DNA of 64,000 nucleotides from Pseudomonas cichorii (GCF_018343775.1 NZ_CP074349.1:1292001-1356000), one strand, 5' to 3'. Shown: positions 1 to 8,825, counted from the stretch's first letter. Numbers and translations: made by a program. The notes: generated by a model from the sequence alone, not told the origin.

Positions 1-548
1 ACCAGCAGGACGTCAATCGCAGTGGCAATAAAAGTAATGATATTGGTGGACGCGAAGAACACCACGAACGCGGTGTTGACCACTGCTGTGGTGGCCAGGG
101 CTGCTGGCAGCAGGTGCATCATGCAAAAAATGCAGCCAATGACGGTGATCGCCATATAAAAGGCGACATGCGCCTGGGCATAGCTGTCGCCATAGGGAAA
201 CAGCGCCAGCGACCAGGCGGTGAACGCTACGGCGACAAACGGCGCGAGCATATTGGTACGCTTCAGCGCCGCCAGCATCTGCTCCGGGGTGCGTGTCCGC
301 CCGCGCGTGCGCATCCATTCCGCGGCACGAATCACTCCGAACAACGTCATGATCAACGGGCAATACACCACCAGCCAGCGCGGCGCGACCGCAAAGTGGG
401 TGCCCGCCAGCATCAGGGTGTTGATCAGCAGGATGAAATACATCATGGGCAATTGGCGAGACAGCGCGATGTATTGCGCCTTGACCAGCCCAGGATTGTC
501 CTTGGGCACAGACATCAACGCTCGCACGCCGAGCAGTGTTTTCTTCAT
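1..548 (-). CDS. Multi-pass membrane protein, N-terminal fragment (cut by window edge)
   Basis: The minus-strand frame starts at 548 (MKKTLLGVRALM) and stays open to the window edge, giving 182 codons with no stop. About six hydrophobic segments are visible, near residues 33-53, 57-75, 100-118, 127-147, 148-166 and from 168 on. Short basic stretches such as RTRGRTRT separate them. The pattern resembles the membrane sensor half of Pseudomonas GGDEF/EAL proteins, but no catalytic domain falls inside the window, so that assignment is a guess. The ribosome binding site is weak (GAGCG about 10 bases upstream). It could equally be the sensor part of a kinase or a plain membrane protein. Confidence 0.55.
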   Translation of the reverse strand, partial: MKKTLLGVRALMSVPKDNPGLVKAQYIALSRQLPMMYFILLINTLMLAGTHFAVAPRWLVVYCPLIMTLFGVIRAAEWMRTRGRTRTPEQMLAALKRTNMLAPFVAVAFTAWSLALFPYGDSYAQAHVAFYMAITVIGCIFCMMHLLPAALATTAVVNTAFVVFFASTNIITFIATAIDVLL

Positions 549-889
549 CAGACGACGCTCTGAAAATACAACCAGATAAATAACCGAACGGATTATCCTT
601 TCCAGACCGGATCGAGCAGGGCTAGAAACTGCTCTCATGGGATCGTGTCGGCCAATCCTCTGGTTTCTACAATTTTTACGACTAGTGGCACTTTGATTTC
701 GTTCCGTCGAGCGGTCGTAATAGTTGTAAGCGAGGCAGGCACCGTCGAACGGCATCGACAATTAATGGCCAATGGGCTGTCATCCGCGACGATTGGCGCT
801 TTTCCGGAGGTGAGACGGTTTTTTAACTTTTGGCTTAAGACGGTGTTTATAGGTCAAAAACTTCAATCTCAACAATACATGGGCCCCCC
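549..889. other. Intergenic stretch without a recognisable gene
   Basis: These 341 bases separate the stop of the HxlR regulator from the start of the edge-truncated membrane protein. An 82-codon open frame (645-893) has no family resemblance and no good ribosome binding site. The region is more AT-rich than its neighbours and ends in a run of seven C (885-891) at the regulator's 3' end. I see no clear promoter, repeat or RNA. Confidence 0.5.
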
Positions 890-1267
890 CTAAATCTCCC
901 TCCCAGCCGCACTATCAAACTGTAACCTGGCCTCTTCAACCTCCGGCAATTTCACCAGTGTCCATTTGTGCAGCTCACGAAATGGCTGTTGCAGGCTTTG
1001 GCCCAGCGGGGTGATTTCGTATTGCACTGCCACGGGCGACAGCGAAATGACGTGCCGAGAGACCAGTCCATTGCGTTCCAGTCGTCTCAGGCATTGTGTC
1101 AGTGCCTTTTGTGTTACGCCTTCCAGTCGGCGTTTGATGGCATTGAAGCGGTGTGGCTCTTCATCCAGAACAGCCAGAACCATCATGGACCACTTGTCTG
1201 CGATCTGATCAAACAGTGCGCGGCTGGGGCAGTCCGACGAAAAACATTGTGGCTGTATTTCGAGCAT
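890..1267 (-). CDS. HxlR-family transcriptional regulator
   Basis: This is a 125-residue winged-helix regulator. The N-terminal Cys-containing segment (CFSSDCPSRALFDQIADKW), the central FNAIKRRLEGVTQKALTQCL recognition helices and the wing around residues 75-90 (YEITPLGQSL) are typical of HxlR/MarR-like proteins that sense electrophiles or redox state. Full length for the family. It is divergent from an old yellow enzyme gene, an arrangement in which HxlR proteins often repress the neighbouring oxidoreductase. A 10-bp palindrome 12 bases upstream of its start is a plausible operator for both genes. The family is clear; the ligand is unknown. Confidence 0.9.
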   Translation of the reverse strand: MLEIQPQCFSSDCPSRALFDQIADKWSMMVLAVLDEEPHRFNAIKRRLEGVTQKALTQCLRRLERNGLVSRHVISLSPVAVQYEITPLGQSLQQPFRELHKWTLVKLPEVEEARLQFDSAAGREI

Positions 1268-1278
1268 CAGGTTTCCTC

Positions 1279-1288
1279 AGGTATACCT
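1279..1288. promoter_or_regulatory. Palindromic operator candidate between hxlR-type gene and OYE gene
   Basis: AGGTATACCT is a perfect 10-bp palindrome in the 86-base divergent region, just upstream of the regulator's start. HxlR proteins bind short dyads in such positions. A TTGACA hexamer at 1309-1314, followed by AT-rich sequence (TATACT at 1329, TTATAT at 1334), could be the promoter of the oxidoreductase gene, though neither spacing (14 or 19) is ideal. Inference from position and symmetry only. Confidence 0.4.
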
Positions 1289-1353
1289 AGGCGATTCAAG
1301 GTGCCTAATTGACATTTAGTTTACAAAATATACTTATATGCCTTCCGAAATCA

Positions 1354-2493
1354 ATGGATTCAACTTCGATGTCAAACCTTGATACCAGCGTTTTATTCCG
1401 TCCTTTTTCCATCGGCTCTCTGGAATTGAAAAACAGGATTGTCATGGCCCCGATGACGCGCCTCTTCGCTCCGGAGGGCATACCGGGTGAGGCGAGTGCT
1501 GCCTATTATCGCCGTCGGGTGGAGGGGGGCGTTGGGTTGGTTCTGTCGGAAGGCACGGTCATTGATCGCCCGGCGTCACGTAATGAGGCCAGCATTCCTT
1601 TTTTCCATGGTGACGCGGCGTTGGCCGGATGGAAGAACGTGATCGATTCGGTTCAAGGTGCTGGTGGTCGCATGGGGCCGCAACTCTGGCACACCGGTGC
1701 AGTACGTAGCGACAGGGGCTGGGAGCCGGATGCGCCCGTTGAAAGCCCGTCTGGCCTCAATACGCCAAGTGATCCGCGCGGTATAGCGATGAGCGAAGAG
1801 GATATTGCCGATACGGTGGCTGCGTATGCCAAGGCCGCTGCAAATGCCAAACGCCTGGGCTTCGACACCGTCGAGATTCATGGGGCTCATGGTTACCTGA
1901 TCGATCAGTTCTTCTGGGCGGGCACCAATCAGCGCACCGACCGTTATGGCGGCCCGACTATCAAAGAGCGCTCACGCTTTGCCAGCGAGATCGTTGCTGC
2001 CGTTCGTGATGCGGTCGGCCCCGAATTCCCGATCATCATGCGCGTCAGCCAGTGGAAACAGCAGGATTTTGGCGTGCGTGTCGCCGAGACACCAGCGTTG
2101 ATGGAAGACTGGCTGCTTCCGCTGGTCGAGGCCGGTGTCGACGTTCTGCACTGTTCGCAACGCCGTTTCTGGGAGCCTGAGTTCCCCGAGATCGATGGCG
2201 AAAACGGATTGAACTGCGCGGGCTGGGCCAAGAAGGTGACCGGGGCCGCGAGCATCAGTGTGGGTTCGGTTGGTCTGGACAACGATGTAACCAATGCCTT
2301 TGCCGGCAAGGGTTCGGCCCCTGCGCTTGCGAGTCTGGACCGGCTTGTCGAGCGCATGGAGCGCGACGAATTTGACCTGATCGCAGTAGGTCGCGTGCTG
2401 CTGAGTGACCCGGACTGGGCGTCGAAGGTAGAAAGTGGAGAACTCGCAACGTTGGGCGGATTCAACCCCGCTTCTTTAGCCGAGTTGGTTTAA
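1354..2493 (+). CDS. Old yellow enzyme family NADH:flavin oxidoreductase
   Basis: This FMN-dependent ene-reductase has about 379 residues (TIM barrel). Visible are the N-terminal barrel start (LFRPFSIGSLELKNRIVMAP), the substrate-anion motif HGAHGYLIDQF, and the OYE signature TNQRTDRYGG. The C-terminal FMN-phosphate region reads LIAVGRVLLSDPDW. Such enzymes reduce activated C=C bonds or nitro compounds with NAD(P)H; the natural substrate cannot be read from sequence. I chose ATG 1354; ATG 1369 (MSNLDTS) is equally possible. A TTG at 1309 gives a longer frame but coincides with a -35-like hexamer. The gene lies divergent from an HxlR regulator that probably controls it. Confidence 0.9.
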   Translation: MDSTSMSNLDTSVLFRPFSIGSLELKNRIVMAPMTRLFAPEGIPGEASAAYYRRRVEGGVGLVLSEGTVIDRPASRNEASIPFFHGDAALAGWKNVIDSVQGAGGRMGPQLWHTGAVRSDRGWEPDAPVESPSGLNTPSDPRGIAMSEEDIADTVAAYAKAAANAKRLGFDTVEIHGAHGYLIDQFFWAGTNQRTDRYGGPTIKERSRFASEIVAAVRDAVGPEFPIIMRVSQWKQQDFGVRVAETPALMEDWLLPLVEAGVDVLHCSQRRFWEPEFPEIDGENGLNCAGWAKKVTGAASISVGSVGLDNDVTNAFAGKGSAPALASLDRLVERMERDEFDLIAVGRVLLSDPDWASKVESGELATLGGFNPASLAELV

Positions 2494-2505
2494 GCGTCTT
2501 GTGAT

Positions 2506-2530
2506 GCAGCTCCCGTGTTACGGGAGTTGC
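2506..2530 (+). terminator. Hairpin downstream of the OYE gene
   Basis: An 11-bp stem (one G-T pair) with the loop GTT lies 12 bases after the stop codon, built on CTCCCGT / ACGGGAG. No strong T-run follows, so it may be a weak or Rho-assisted terminator. Confidence 0.4.
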
Positions 2531-2688
2531 TCTGCAATCGTTCGATACTCGTGAATAGGAAATGTCGGCATGCTCAAGCTCGCTTGAATACGGGCTTTTT
2601 TTCACCCCGAATTATCTGGAAAGTCCCTGTGCTGGCACGTTAATCTCAGCCACCACCCTCACACAGTAATCCCCTGAAAGGAATCACC

Positions 2689-4509
2689 ATGTCTGAACGC
2701 CTCCAGTTCGGTTGTGCATGTTGTACTCCCCATATGTTGCCGACTTATCAGCACGATCATGAAAAATGGCAAGCCTTGCTCGCGCAGCAGCAGGGGAGCA
2801 GAGAGTTGCCGCAGGCCGTAATTTTTCATGGTGGGCACATCTATCCGGACCCCCAAAATCCCGAGCGGTTAGTGGAGGCCATCGGCATTGCCCAAGGCAA
2901 GGTGATTGCAATTGGCAGTTATGCTTTTGTGTCCGCCGAAATGGCTCAGTACAGTCCTCTCGAACGGCTGCTCACGGCCGACGAGACCCTGCTGCCCGGT
3001 CTGATCGATCCGCATGCGCACCTTGTGTCGAGTGCGCTCATGACCACCTGGGCGGATTTATCGCCGTTTACCGGGCAGAACCTGAACACGGATTACGACA
3101 AGCAGTACATAGAGACTCAGCTTCGGGCTGCCATTGATAAGGTTCCGGCGGATGGATGGGTGACGGGGTACGGCGTCGATCCGTCGTTGATGACGGTCTG
3201 GGAGGATATTGGAGCCAGTTTCCTCGACCCTATCAGTACCAAGGTCAAGATTTTCCTGCTCAACGCATCCGGGCATATCAGTTATGCCAACACGCCTGCA
3301 CTGAAAGCGGCCGGGCTCGACAAGGAATTCTCGGCAGGGGTTCTGACCGAGCAGCAATCCCAGCTTATGATCAAGGCCATGCCGAGATTCAACCAGGAGC
3401 AGATCCTTACCGGTCTGGCGAAAGTGTTCCGGCAAGCGAACGAGCGTGGTATCACGACCGTGTTTGATGCGAGCGTCGGGCTGATTGCGGGGACTATTGA
3501 AGTCGACATCATGAGAGGGCTGGCGCAGACCTCGGCTATGACTGTCCGAGTGGGTGGAGCCCTGTACGGCAACAGCAACGACCTGATGACCTGGATCAAC
3601 TGTTACAAGCCCGAGTTGTCGAGCGATGGGGACAGCCTGTTCACCTTGCGTGCAATCAAGCTGATCGCCGATGGCTCAAACCAGGGTCTGACCGGGCTGC
3701 AGAGTCAGCCATACGAGTGTTGCGAAACGCATTCGGTGCCCGGTGTCGGCGCTTACGGTCTGTTCAACTACGATCCGGTACGAAAACTGGCGGAGGTAAT
3801 GGCTACGGTGAGCAGCGCAGGCTGGCCGATTTTGACCCATGCCAACGGCGACGAAGGCATCGCCAACGTGCTGGCTGCCTATCAGATGGCTCTCAGCAAG
3901 GTGCCGCCTCCGCCAGTACCCAAGCGGCCTTTCCCGACTGAGCCGGCCTGGGCCGGGCAGCGCCACCGGATCGAACACGCTTCATTGCTTCACGATGATG
4001 CCATCGGCCTGATGAAGCGGATGGCGATCTCGCCAAGTTTTCTGATCGGTCACGTCGGCTACTGGGGCAAGGCGTTCAGGGACACGATTCTCGGTGCCGA
4101 GCGTGCGCTGCTGCTGGACCGCTGTGCCTCTGCGTTGAAAGCGGGTCTGCGGATCAGCCTGCATAGCGACCATTTTGTCACGCCACTTGGTCCTCTGCGC
4201 TGCATGGAGCAGGCTATCGGGCGCGTGATGGAGGCTTTGACGGATGAGCGGGACGAGGACAAAAGGGTTCTGAACAAGGATGAACGCCTTGACGTGAATC
4301 AGGCTCTACGCGCTGTGACTATCGACGCGGCCTGGCAATGCCATCTCGATCATCAGATCGGCTCGCTGCTAACGGGTAAGCAGGCCGACCTAGTGATCCT
4401 GGAGAAGAACCCATTGCAGTTGCCGGAATCTTACAGCGCCGGCATGCGCGACATTGAGGTGCGTGAAACCTGGGTGAACGGAATCAAGGTGTTTGCCGCC
4501 GGCCAGTAA
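2689..4509 (+). CDS. Amidohydrolase family 3 (YtcJ-like) protein
   Basis: This 606-residue metal-dependent hydrolase has the expected layout. A beta-sandwich leads in (AVIFHGGHIYPDPQNPERLVEAIGI), followed by the metal-binding LLPGLIDPHAHLVSS (His-x-His). Further on are HANGDEG near 385, HRIEHASLLHDD near 425, and LHSDHFVTPLGPL near 490. The C-terminal sandwich contains GSLLTGKQADLVILEKNPL. The family cleaves amide or related C-N bonds; the substrate is unknown. The N-terminus carries an unusual Cys cluster (FGCACCTPHML). The start is supported by AAAGGAATCACC before ATG. The gene is monocistronic and ends at a strong bidirectional terminator facing the TonB receptor gene. Confidence 0.88.
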   Translation: MSERLQFGCACCTPHMLPTYQHDHEKWQALLAQQQGSRELPQAVIFHGGHIYPDPQNPERLVEAIGIAQGKVIAIGSYAFVSAEMAQYSPLERLLTADETLLPGLIDPHAHLVSSALMTTWADLSPFTGQNLNTDYDKQYIETQLRAAIDKVPADGWVTGYGVDPSLMTVWEDIGASFLDPISTKVKIFLLNASGHISYANTPALKAAGLDKEFSAGVLTEQQSQLMIKAMPRFNQEQILTGLAKVFRQANERGITTVFDASVGLIAGTIEVDIMRGLAQTSAMTVRVGGALYGNSNDLMTWINCYKPELSSDGDSLFTLRAIKLIADGSNQGLTGLQSQPYECCETHSVPGVGAYGLFNYDPVRKLAEVMATVSSAGWPILTHANGDEGIANVLAAYQMALSKVPPPPVPKRPFPTEPAWAGQRHRIEHASLLHDDAIGLMKRMAISPSFLIGHVGYWGKAFRDTILGAERALLLDRCASALKAGLRISLHSDHFVTPLGPLRCMEQAIGRVMEALTDERDEDKRVLNKDERLDVNQALRAVTIDAAWQCHLDHQIGSLLTGKQADLVILEKNPLQLPESYSAGMRDIEVRETWVNGIKVFAAGQ

Positions 4510-4540
4510 TGCCGTGGCGCCAATTACCGAGCGACCAAAA

Positions 4541-4566
4541 GAAAGCCCCTGAACTCAGGGGCTTTC
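4541..4566. terminator. Bidirectional intrinsic terminator
   Basis: A perfect 11-bp stem, GAAAGCCCCTG / CAGGGGCTTTC, with the loop AACT. The A-tract on one arm and T-tract on the other suit termination from both sides. It lies between the convergent amidohydrolase and TonB-receptor genes. Confidence 0.8.
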
Positions 4567-4580
4567 CTGCATCTGGCAGA

Positions 4581-7001
4581 TCAATACTTCCACGTCACCG
4601 AAGCCGTCAAATTCCGTGGTGCGCCATAGTTGGTAGACCCTGCCGACTGATACAGCGACAGCAAGTATTTACGGTCGGTGATGTTGTTCATGTTGAGCGA
4701 TGTGTTCCAGTGTTCGTCGATGTCGTAGCTGGCCATCAGGTCCACCAGGGCGTAGGCCTCCTGGCTGACATTACTGTTGGTGTCCAGCTCGGTTGAGCTT
4801 TGCCATTGAAGGCGGGTGCCGACTTTGGCTTTGGGCAGGCCGGGCAGGCGATAAGTCAGGCTGCCGCGTAAGGTATGAGTGGGGATGTACTTGCGAGCTT
4901 CCTCGCCATCGTCGTCTTCGATCCGCACAAAGTTATAGCCGCCAGCCAGTTCGAGGCCGGTCAGCACTTCGCCGGAGGCTCCCAGTTCGATGCCCCTGCT
5001 TTTTACGTTGGTGCCGCGATAAACGTATTGGCCTCCCACGATTTCCCCGGTGAGTTCGGCGACGTTTTGCTGGTCTGTCTTGAATACTGCAGCGGTCACG
5101 GTCAGCCGTTCATCAAGCAGACGACCTTTCACACCGGCTTCCATACTTTTGCCTTCAAGTGGCAGGATCACTCCACCGCTGGTGCTACGCACGTATTGGG
5201 GTTTGAAGATTTCTGTCCAACTGGTGTAAAGGCTCCACTGTGGCGTGAGGTCATACACCAGGCCGGTGTAGGGCGTGACCTTGCCGTGTACTCGTGTGTT
5301 GTGCGGCGATCCGTAGCCCGCACCTTCACCGTCGGCGCTGAGCATGCGTGCCCCGGCGATCCAGTGCAGGTCGTCTGCAAGGCTGAAACGCGCCCCGGCG
5401 AACAGGCTTTTCTGGCGGTCGGTGAACCGTTGGGTGTTGAGGTCGTCGGTGTAGTTCAGTGCCGGTTGCACCACGTTACCGGCCAGTGCATCCGAGAGGC
5501 TGACAAGCTGGTTGCCCGATGCGTCTCTGTAGTGCCCGCGCTCGTCATGATGAGTGCGCCCGTAATTGGCACCCACGGTCAATTCGTGTTCTCGACCAAA
5601 GAGTTTGAAAGGGCCAGACAGTCGAGCTTCCCCTGTCACTTGATGTTCAGTGCTGGTGGTGCGGTTGATATAGGCATAAGCATCGGTAGCCGTTGCCGGG
5701 ATGGCGTACAGCATTTTGGTATCGGAATCCTGGTTCATCCCGGCCAGGGTGACAGTGCTTGCCCAGCCATTGTCGAAAGCGTGTGTCAGTTCGACGAACG
5801 CACGTTGGGTGTGGACGTCCCAGTAGGTCCACGGCTGGCCGACGCTGGAACTGCGGCTGCTGTAGTGAATACGGTTGCCCGCGTAATCGGCGATAGGCAA
5901 GGCTCCCCAGGTACTGCCATTGGAGTAGCTGTTCTGTTGGGTAAAGCCCACGGTCAGGGTGTCGGCATCGGACAGGTCAAATGCCAGCAAACCCGCTGCC
6001 ACGTTGACTTCGTGGCTGTACTGATCGAGGTAGGAGTTGCCTTTGTCATGGGAGGTGATGAAGCGTCCACGAACCTTGCCGCTGTCGGTCAGAGGGCCAG
6101 ACAGATCCACACCCAGTCGGCGGTTGTCCCATGAGCCGATGCTGCTGTCGACTCTGGCCTGAAACGTGTCGGTAGGCCGTTTGCGCACGAGGTTGACGGT
6201 GGCCGACGGATCACCGGTACCGCTCATGAGCCCGTTTGCGCCATGCAGCACGTCAACCTGCTCGAACTCGGTCATGTCCTGATCGCCCACCAGCACACCG
6301 CCCGAGAAGGGCAGGCTCATGCCATCGTATTCGAAGTTTTCGATCTTGAAGCCACGGGAGGTAAAGGCCGTGCGATCGGTTTCAAACTGTTCGACGGTGA
6401 CTGACGGCGCATTGCGCAGCGCCTCTTTCACGCTGTTGAGTTTGAAGTCGTCCATTTGCTCGCGGGTGACCACGGTGATCGCCTGTGGCGTGTCCTTGTC
6501 GCTCAGGCCCAGGCGTGTTGTGCTGGAAACCGGCCTGCCTTGGTAGCCTTGGCTCAGGCCACCGTCTTGCATGGCCTGATACTGAATCCGGGTCGGGCCA
6601 AGGATGACTTCGTTGCCAGCGCTGTTGCGGTCTGTCGGGACAAGGTAAACCGTGACCGCGTCAGTGCGAGAGAAGCTGTACCCACTGCCTTGCAGTAGTT
6701 TCACCAAGGCTTCTTCGGCTGAGTAACTGCCGATGACTGCACTGCTGCGCAGGCTGGCATCCAGGTCGCCATCGAGCAGCACGTTCTGCCCGGATTGTCG
6801 GCTGAAGCTCAGCAGGGCCTGACGCAGTTGTTGCGCAGGGATATTGAGCGACAGTTTTTCTACCGTGCTTGCAGCGGCCTGACCTGGAGCTCCATGAGCC
6901 TGAACGGTTCCGACGAGTAAGGTGCAGGCGAGCGCTGCACTCAGGGCATTACGCTGCCAGCGGGTATCGTTTTTCAGGCACGGGGTGGATTTTTTGGCCA
7001 T
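4581..7001 (-). CDS. TonB-dependent siderophore receptor with STN signalling domain
   Basis: This outer-membrane receptor has 806 residues. A signal peptide ends near residue 38 (VGTVQAHG). The STN/secretin-like signalling domain spans about 50-125 (LSLNIPAQQLRQALLSFSRQ). The plug follows (SDKDTPQAITVVTREQMDD, LHGANGLMSGTGDPSATVNLVRKRPTD) and then a beta-barrel ending in LTASVTWKY. The ending resembles ferric-siderophore receptors of the FpvA/FoxA type. The STN domain marks a transducer that signals through the adjacent FecR and ECF sigma factor. The gene starts 112 bases downstream of fecR and has an AGGAAG ribosome binding site. The siderophore cannot be told from sequence; hydroxamates or pyoverdine are the usual ligands. 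Confidence 0.93.
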   Translation of the reverse strand: MAKKSTPCLKNDTRWQRNALSAALACTLLVGTVQAHGAPGQAAASTVEKLSLNIPAQQLRQALLSFSRQSGQNVLLDGDLDASLRSSAVIGSYSAEEALVKLLQGSGYSFSRTDAVTVYLVPTDRNSAGNEVILGPTRIQYQAMQDGGLSQGYQGRPVSSTTRLGLSDKDTPQAITVVTREQMDDFKLNSVKEALRNAPSVTVEQFETDRTAFTSRGFKIENFEYDGMSLPFSGGVLVGDQDMTEFEQVDVLHGANGLMSGTGDPSATVNLVRKRPTDTFQARVDSSIGSWDNRRLGVDLSGPLTDSGKVRGRFITSHDKGNSYLDQYSHEVNVAAGLLAFDLSDADTLTVGFTQQNSYSNGSTWGALPIADYAGNRIHYSSRSSSVGQPWTYWDVHTQRAFVELTHAFDNGWASTVTLAGMNQDSDTKMLYAIPATATDAYAYINRTTSTEHQVTGEARLSGPFKLFGREHELTVGANYGRTHHDERGHYRDASGNQLVSLSDALAGNVVQPALNYTDDLNTQRFTDRQKSLFAGARFSLADDLHWIAGARMLSADGEGAGYGSPHNTRVHGKVTPYTGLVYDLTPQWSLYTSWTEIFKPQYVRSTSGGVILPLEGKSMEAGVKGRLLDERLTVTAAVFKTDQQNVAELTGEIVGGQYVYRGTNVKSRGIELGASGEVLTGLELAGGYNFVRIEDDDGEEARKYIPTHTLRGSLTYRLPGLPKAKVGTRLQWQSSTELDTNSNVSQEAYALVDLMASYDIDEHWNTSLNMNNITDRKYLLSLYQSAGSTNYGAPRNLTASVTWKY

Positions 7002-7113
7002 TCAGGTCGCTTCCTGTGAAGTATGCGCGGATATGCGAGTAGCAATCAGTCCCGTTAAGACGGATGAGCAATTGCGATTCCTGACGGTGTCTTGAATTAT
7101 TTATGCGCAAGTT

Positions 7114-8079
7114 TCAGGCGGGGTAGATCAGCGTGACCAGATCGGTATAGCGAGCCGTGCGCACCGACAGAGCCCTGGAAAGGACATCCAGCATCTGATC
7201 GGGTCGGTTCAGGTTGAGGATCAGGCTGACCCTGCGTGCAGCGAGGCGCTTGTCCATAATGAAGATTTTCCCTTCTCGCCATCGCTGCAACTCATCGACA
7301 ACGGTGAACAGCGGGGTGTCGAAGAATGCCAGGCGACCATTGCGCCAGGCGAGAATCTGCTCCAGTTCCGCGTGCTGAATGGCACCGGTCTGGTTGGCAC
7401 TGAAGCGCAGGGAAAGGCCTTCTTCAAGGTCCGTCTGCTGAGTGGCGGTGACGACGCGCACGGTTTTGCGACTGACAGCCACACGTGCGGTTGCCTGATC
7501 GCATGTCAGGCAGAATTCGCTGTCATTGGCGATCACCACGCCTTCTTCAGTGCTGACCCGGAACTCGCCGGCAGCGGCGGGCACCACGTTGAAAAACGCT
7601 TCGCCTTGAAGCAGCGTCACTGAGCGTCGGGTCGCGGAGAAGTCCAGGTTCAGGGCAGTGTTGCCAGCAAGGTCGACTGTCGATCCATCCGGCAGGCTCA
7701 CCTTGCGCCGCTCGCCCACGGCAGTGCGCTCGTCGGCAAACGGTGATCCTGACCCCTTGAGCCAGAAGGACGTTGCGCCCGCCGTGACCGCCACGGCGCT
7801 GGCGGCGATCCCGAGCCCGACAAAACGGCGTCGCGATAGTTGAGGGCGAGCGGCGGGGCGCGCAGGTTGCAGCAGGAGTGCCGAGGCGTCCCACAGACTT
7901 TCCAGTTCGGCATAGGCCTGTGCATGCCGAGGGTCAGCCGCGATCCACCTGGCCAGATCCTCGCGCTCAGCCTCTGTCGGTGATCCTCCCTGTACCAAGG
8001 CAAACCAGGCGCTGGCCTGATGACTGATGTCATCATCCTGATGTACAGGCGAGTCGTGGATCGGCGGTTCGGGATTCAT
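7114..8079 (-). CDS. FecR-family anti-sigma factor / sigma regulator
   Basis: This inner-membrane regulator has 321 residues. The cytoplasmic anti-sigma domain contains HQASAWFALVQGGSPTEAER and DPRHAQAYAELESLWDA (residues 20-70). A single transmembrane segment is preceded by RRR (LSRRRFVGLGIAASAVAVTAGATS in shortened form, about 80-105). Similar arginine pairs make some FecR/PupR proteins Tat substrates. The periplasmic FecR domain contains LPDGSTVDLAGNTAL and VTLLQGEAFFNV. The C-terminal STN-contacting domain begins around LEQILAWRNGRLAFFDTPL. I took ATG 8079, because residues upstream in the open frame look non-native. It sits 47 bases after the sigma gene and before the receptor gene, completing the signalling triad. 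Confidence 0.9.
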   Translation of the reverse strand: MNPEPPIHDSPVHQDDDISHQASAWFALVQGGSPTEAEREDLARWIAADPRHAQAYAELESLWDASALLLQPARPAARPQLSRRRFVGLGIAASAVAVTAGATSFWLKGSGSPFADERTAVGERRKVSLPDGSTVDLAGNTALNLDFSATRRSVTLLQGEAFFNVVPAAAGEFRVSTEEGVVIANDSEFCLTCDQATARVAVSRKTVRVVTATQQTDLEEGLSLRFSANQTGAIQHAELEQILAWRNGRLAFFDTPLFTVVDELQRWREGKIFIMDKRLAARRVSLILNLNRPDQMLDVLSRALSVRTARYTDLVTLIYPA

Positions 8080-8126
8080 GGGGTAATCGATTCGGCTGGA
8101 ATGAGTACTGGCGGGCGATTGTACAT

Positions 8127-8624
8127 TCACCGGGACATGCCGAGCTTCAATAAATCCAGAGCCTTGACCATGCGGCTGTAGGCGGTCTTCGGGGAGATTC
8201 CGAGGCGTTCGCCAATCTCGGCATAGGTCATGCCTTCGACCCGCACCATCAGGAACACTTCGCGGCAAGGTTCAGGCATGCCTTGAATCACGTCGTTCAG
8301 GGTTGCCAGTTGCTGGTTGGCAATGGCCGCCTGTTCGAGCGTCGGGGTTCTTTGCCCCAGGCTGACCATCTCCTGCTGTTCCAGAGGCTCGCCTTTGCGG
8401 TGTTCCTGGCGACGGGTGTGATCGATAAACAGGTTGCGGGCGCTGGAAAACAGGTACGCACGGAAGTTTTCTATGCGCGTACGGCCCATCTGTTCTGAGA
8501 GGCGAATGAAGGTGTCTTGAGTCAGGTCCGCAGCGGTCTCTTTGCAACGCAAGCGGCGATCCAGGTATTCCTGGATTTCTGCGCGATGGGCGAGATAGAG
8601 CGCCTTGAGATCTGAACCGGACAT
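8127..8624 (-). CDS. ECF RNA polymerase sigma factor, FecI/iron-starvation type
   Basis: This 165-residue ECF sigma factor contains region 2 (LTQDTFIRLSEQMG, FRAYLFSSARNLFIDHTRRQ) and region 4 (MPEPCREVFLMVRVEGMTYAEI, then GERLGISPKTAYSRMVKAL). These match the FecI/PvdS-like iron sigma factors. The start is set by AAGGTGG seven bases before ATG 8624; an upstream in-frame ATG at 8711 would place the Fur-box-like palindrome inside the coding region. It should be released by the neighbouring FecR when the receptor binds its ferric siderophore, and then transcribe the receptor gene. Confidence 0.92.
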   Translation of the reverse strand: MSGSDLKALYLAHRAEIQEYLDRRLRCKETAADLTQDTFIRLSEQMGRTRIENFRAYLFSSARNLFIDHTRRQEHRKGEPLEQQEMVSLGQRTPTLEQAAIANQQLATLNDVIQGMPEPCREVFLMVRVEGMTYAEIGERLGISPKTAYSRMVKALDLLKLGMSR

Positions 8625-8666
8625 AAAGCCACCTTGGCTGGCATGCAAGCGAGCGCGGGAAAATAT

Positions 8667-8687
8667 CACAAACGAGAATCGTTTGTG
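8667..8687 (-). promoter_or_regulatory. Fur-box-like palindrome upstream of the ECF sigma gene
   Basis: A 21-base perfect dyad with 9-base arms CACAAACGA / TCGTTTGTG around GAA. The core ACGAGAATCGT resembles the Pseudomonas Fur core (ATGAGAATCAT). It lies 43 bases upstream of the sigma-factor start, where Fur-Fe2+ would block transcription in iron-replete cells. The symmetry is seen directly; Fur binding is inferred. Confidence 0.7.
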
Positions 8688-8825
8688 TTGGGGCTTGGTG
8701 TCAAAGTGCACTTCTGGCCGATAGAGATGATGAGTGGCGATCAGGATTGAGTCATGGCAACTCCAAAAGAGCGGATGTAACCCTCAGCGTTCTATCCGCC
8801 CTTTGTGCATTTACCTCAGGGGCTT

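Noticed and set aside
645..893. 82-codon plus-strand frame between the edge gene and the HxlR gene
   Set aside because: No ribosome binding site, no family resemblance, and it runs into the 3' end of the opposite gene.
2565..2620. Terminator at TCAAGC/GCTTGA followed by a T-run before the amidohydrolase gene
   Set aside because: The loop between the arms is only two bases, and the T-run lies seven bases past the stem; a functional terminator is doubtful.
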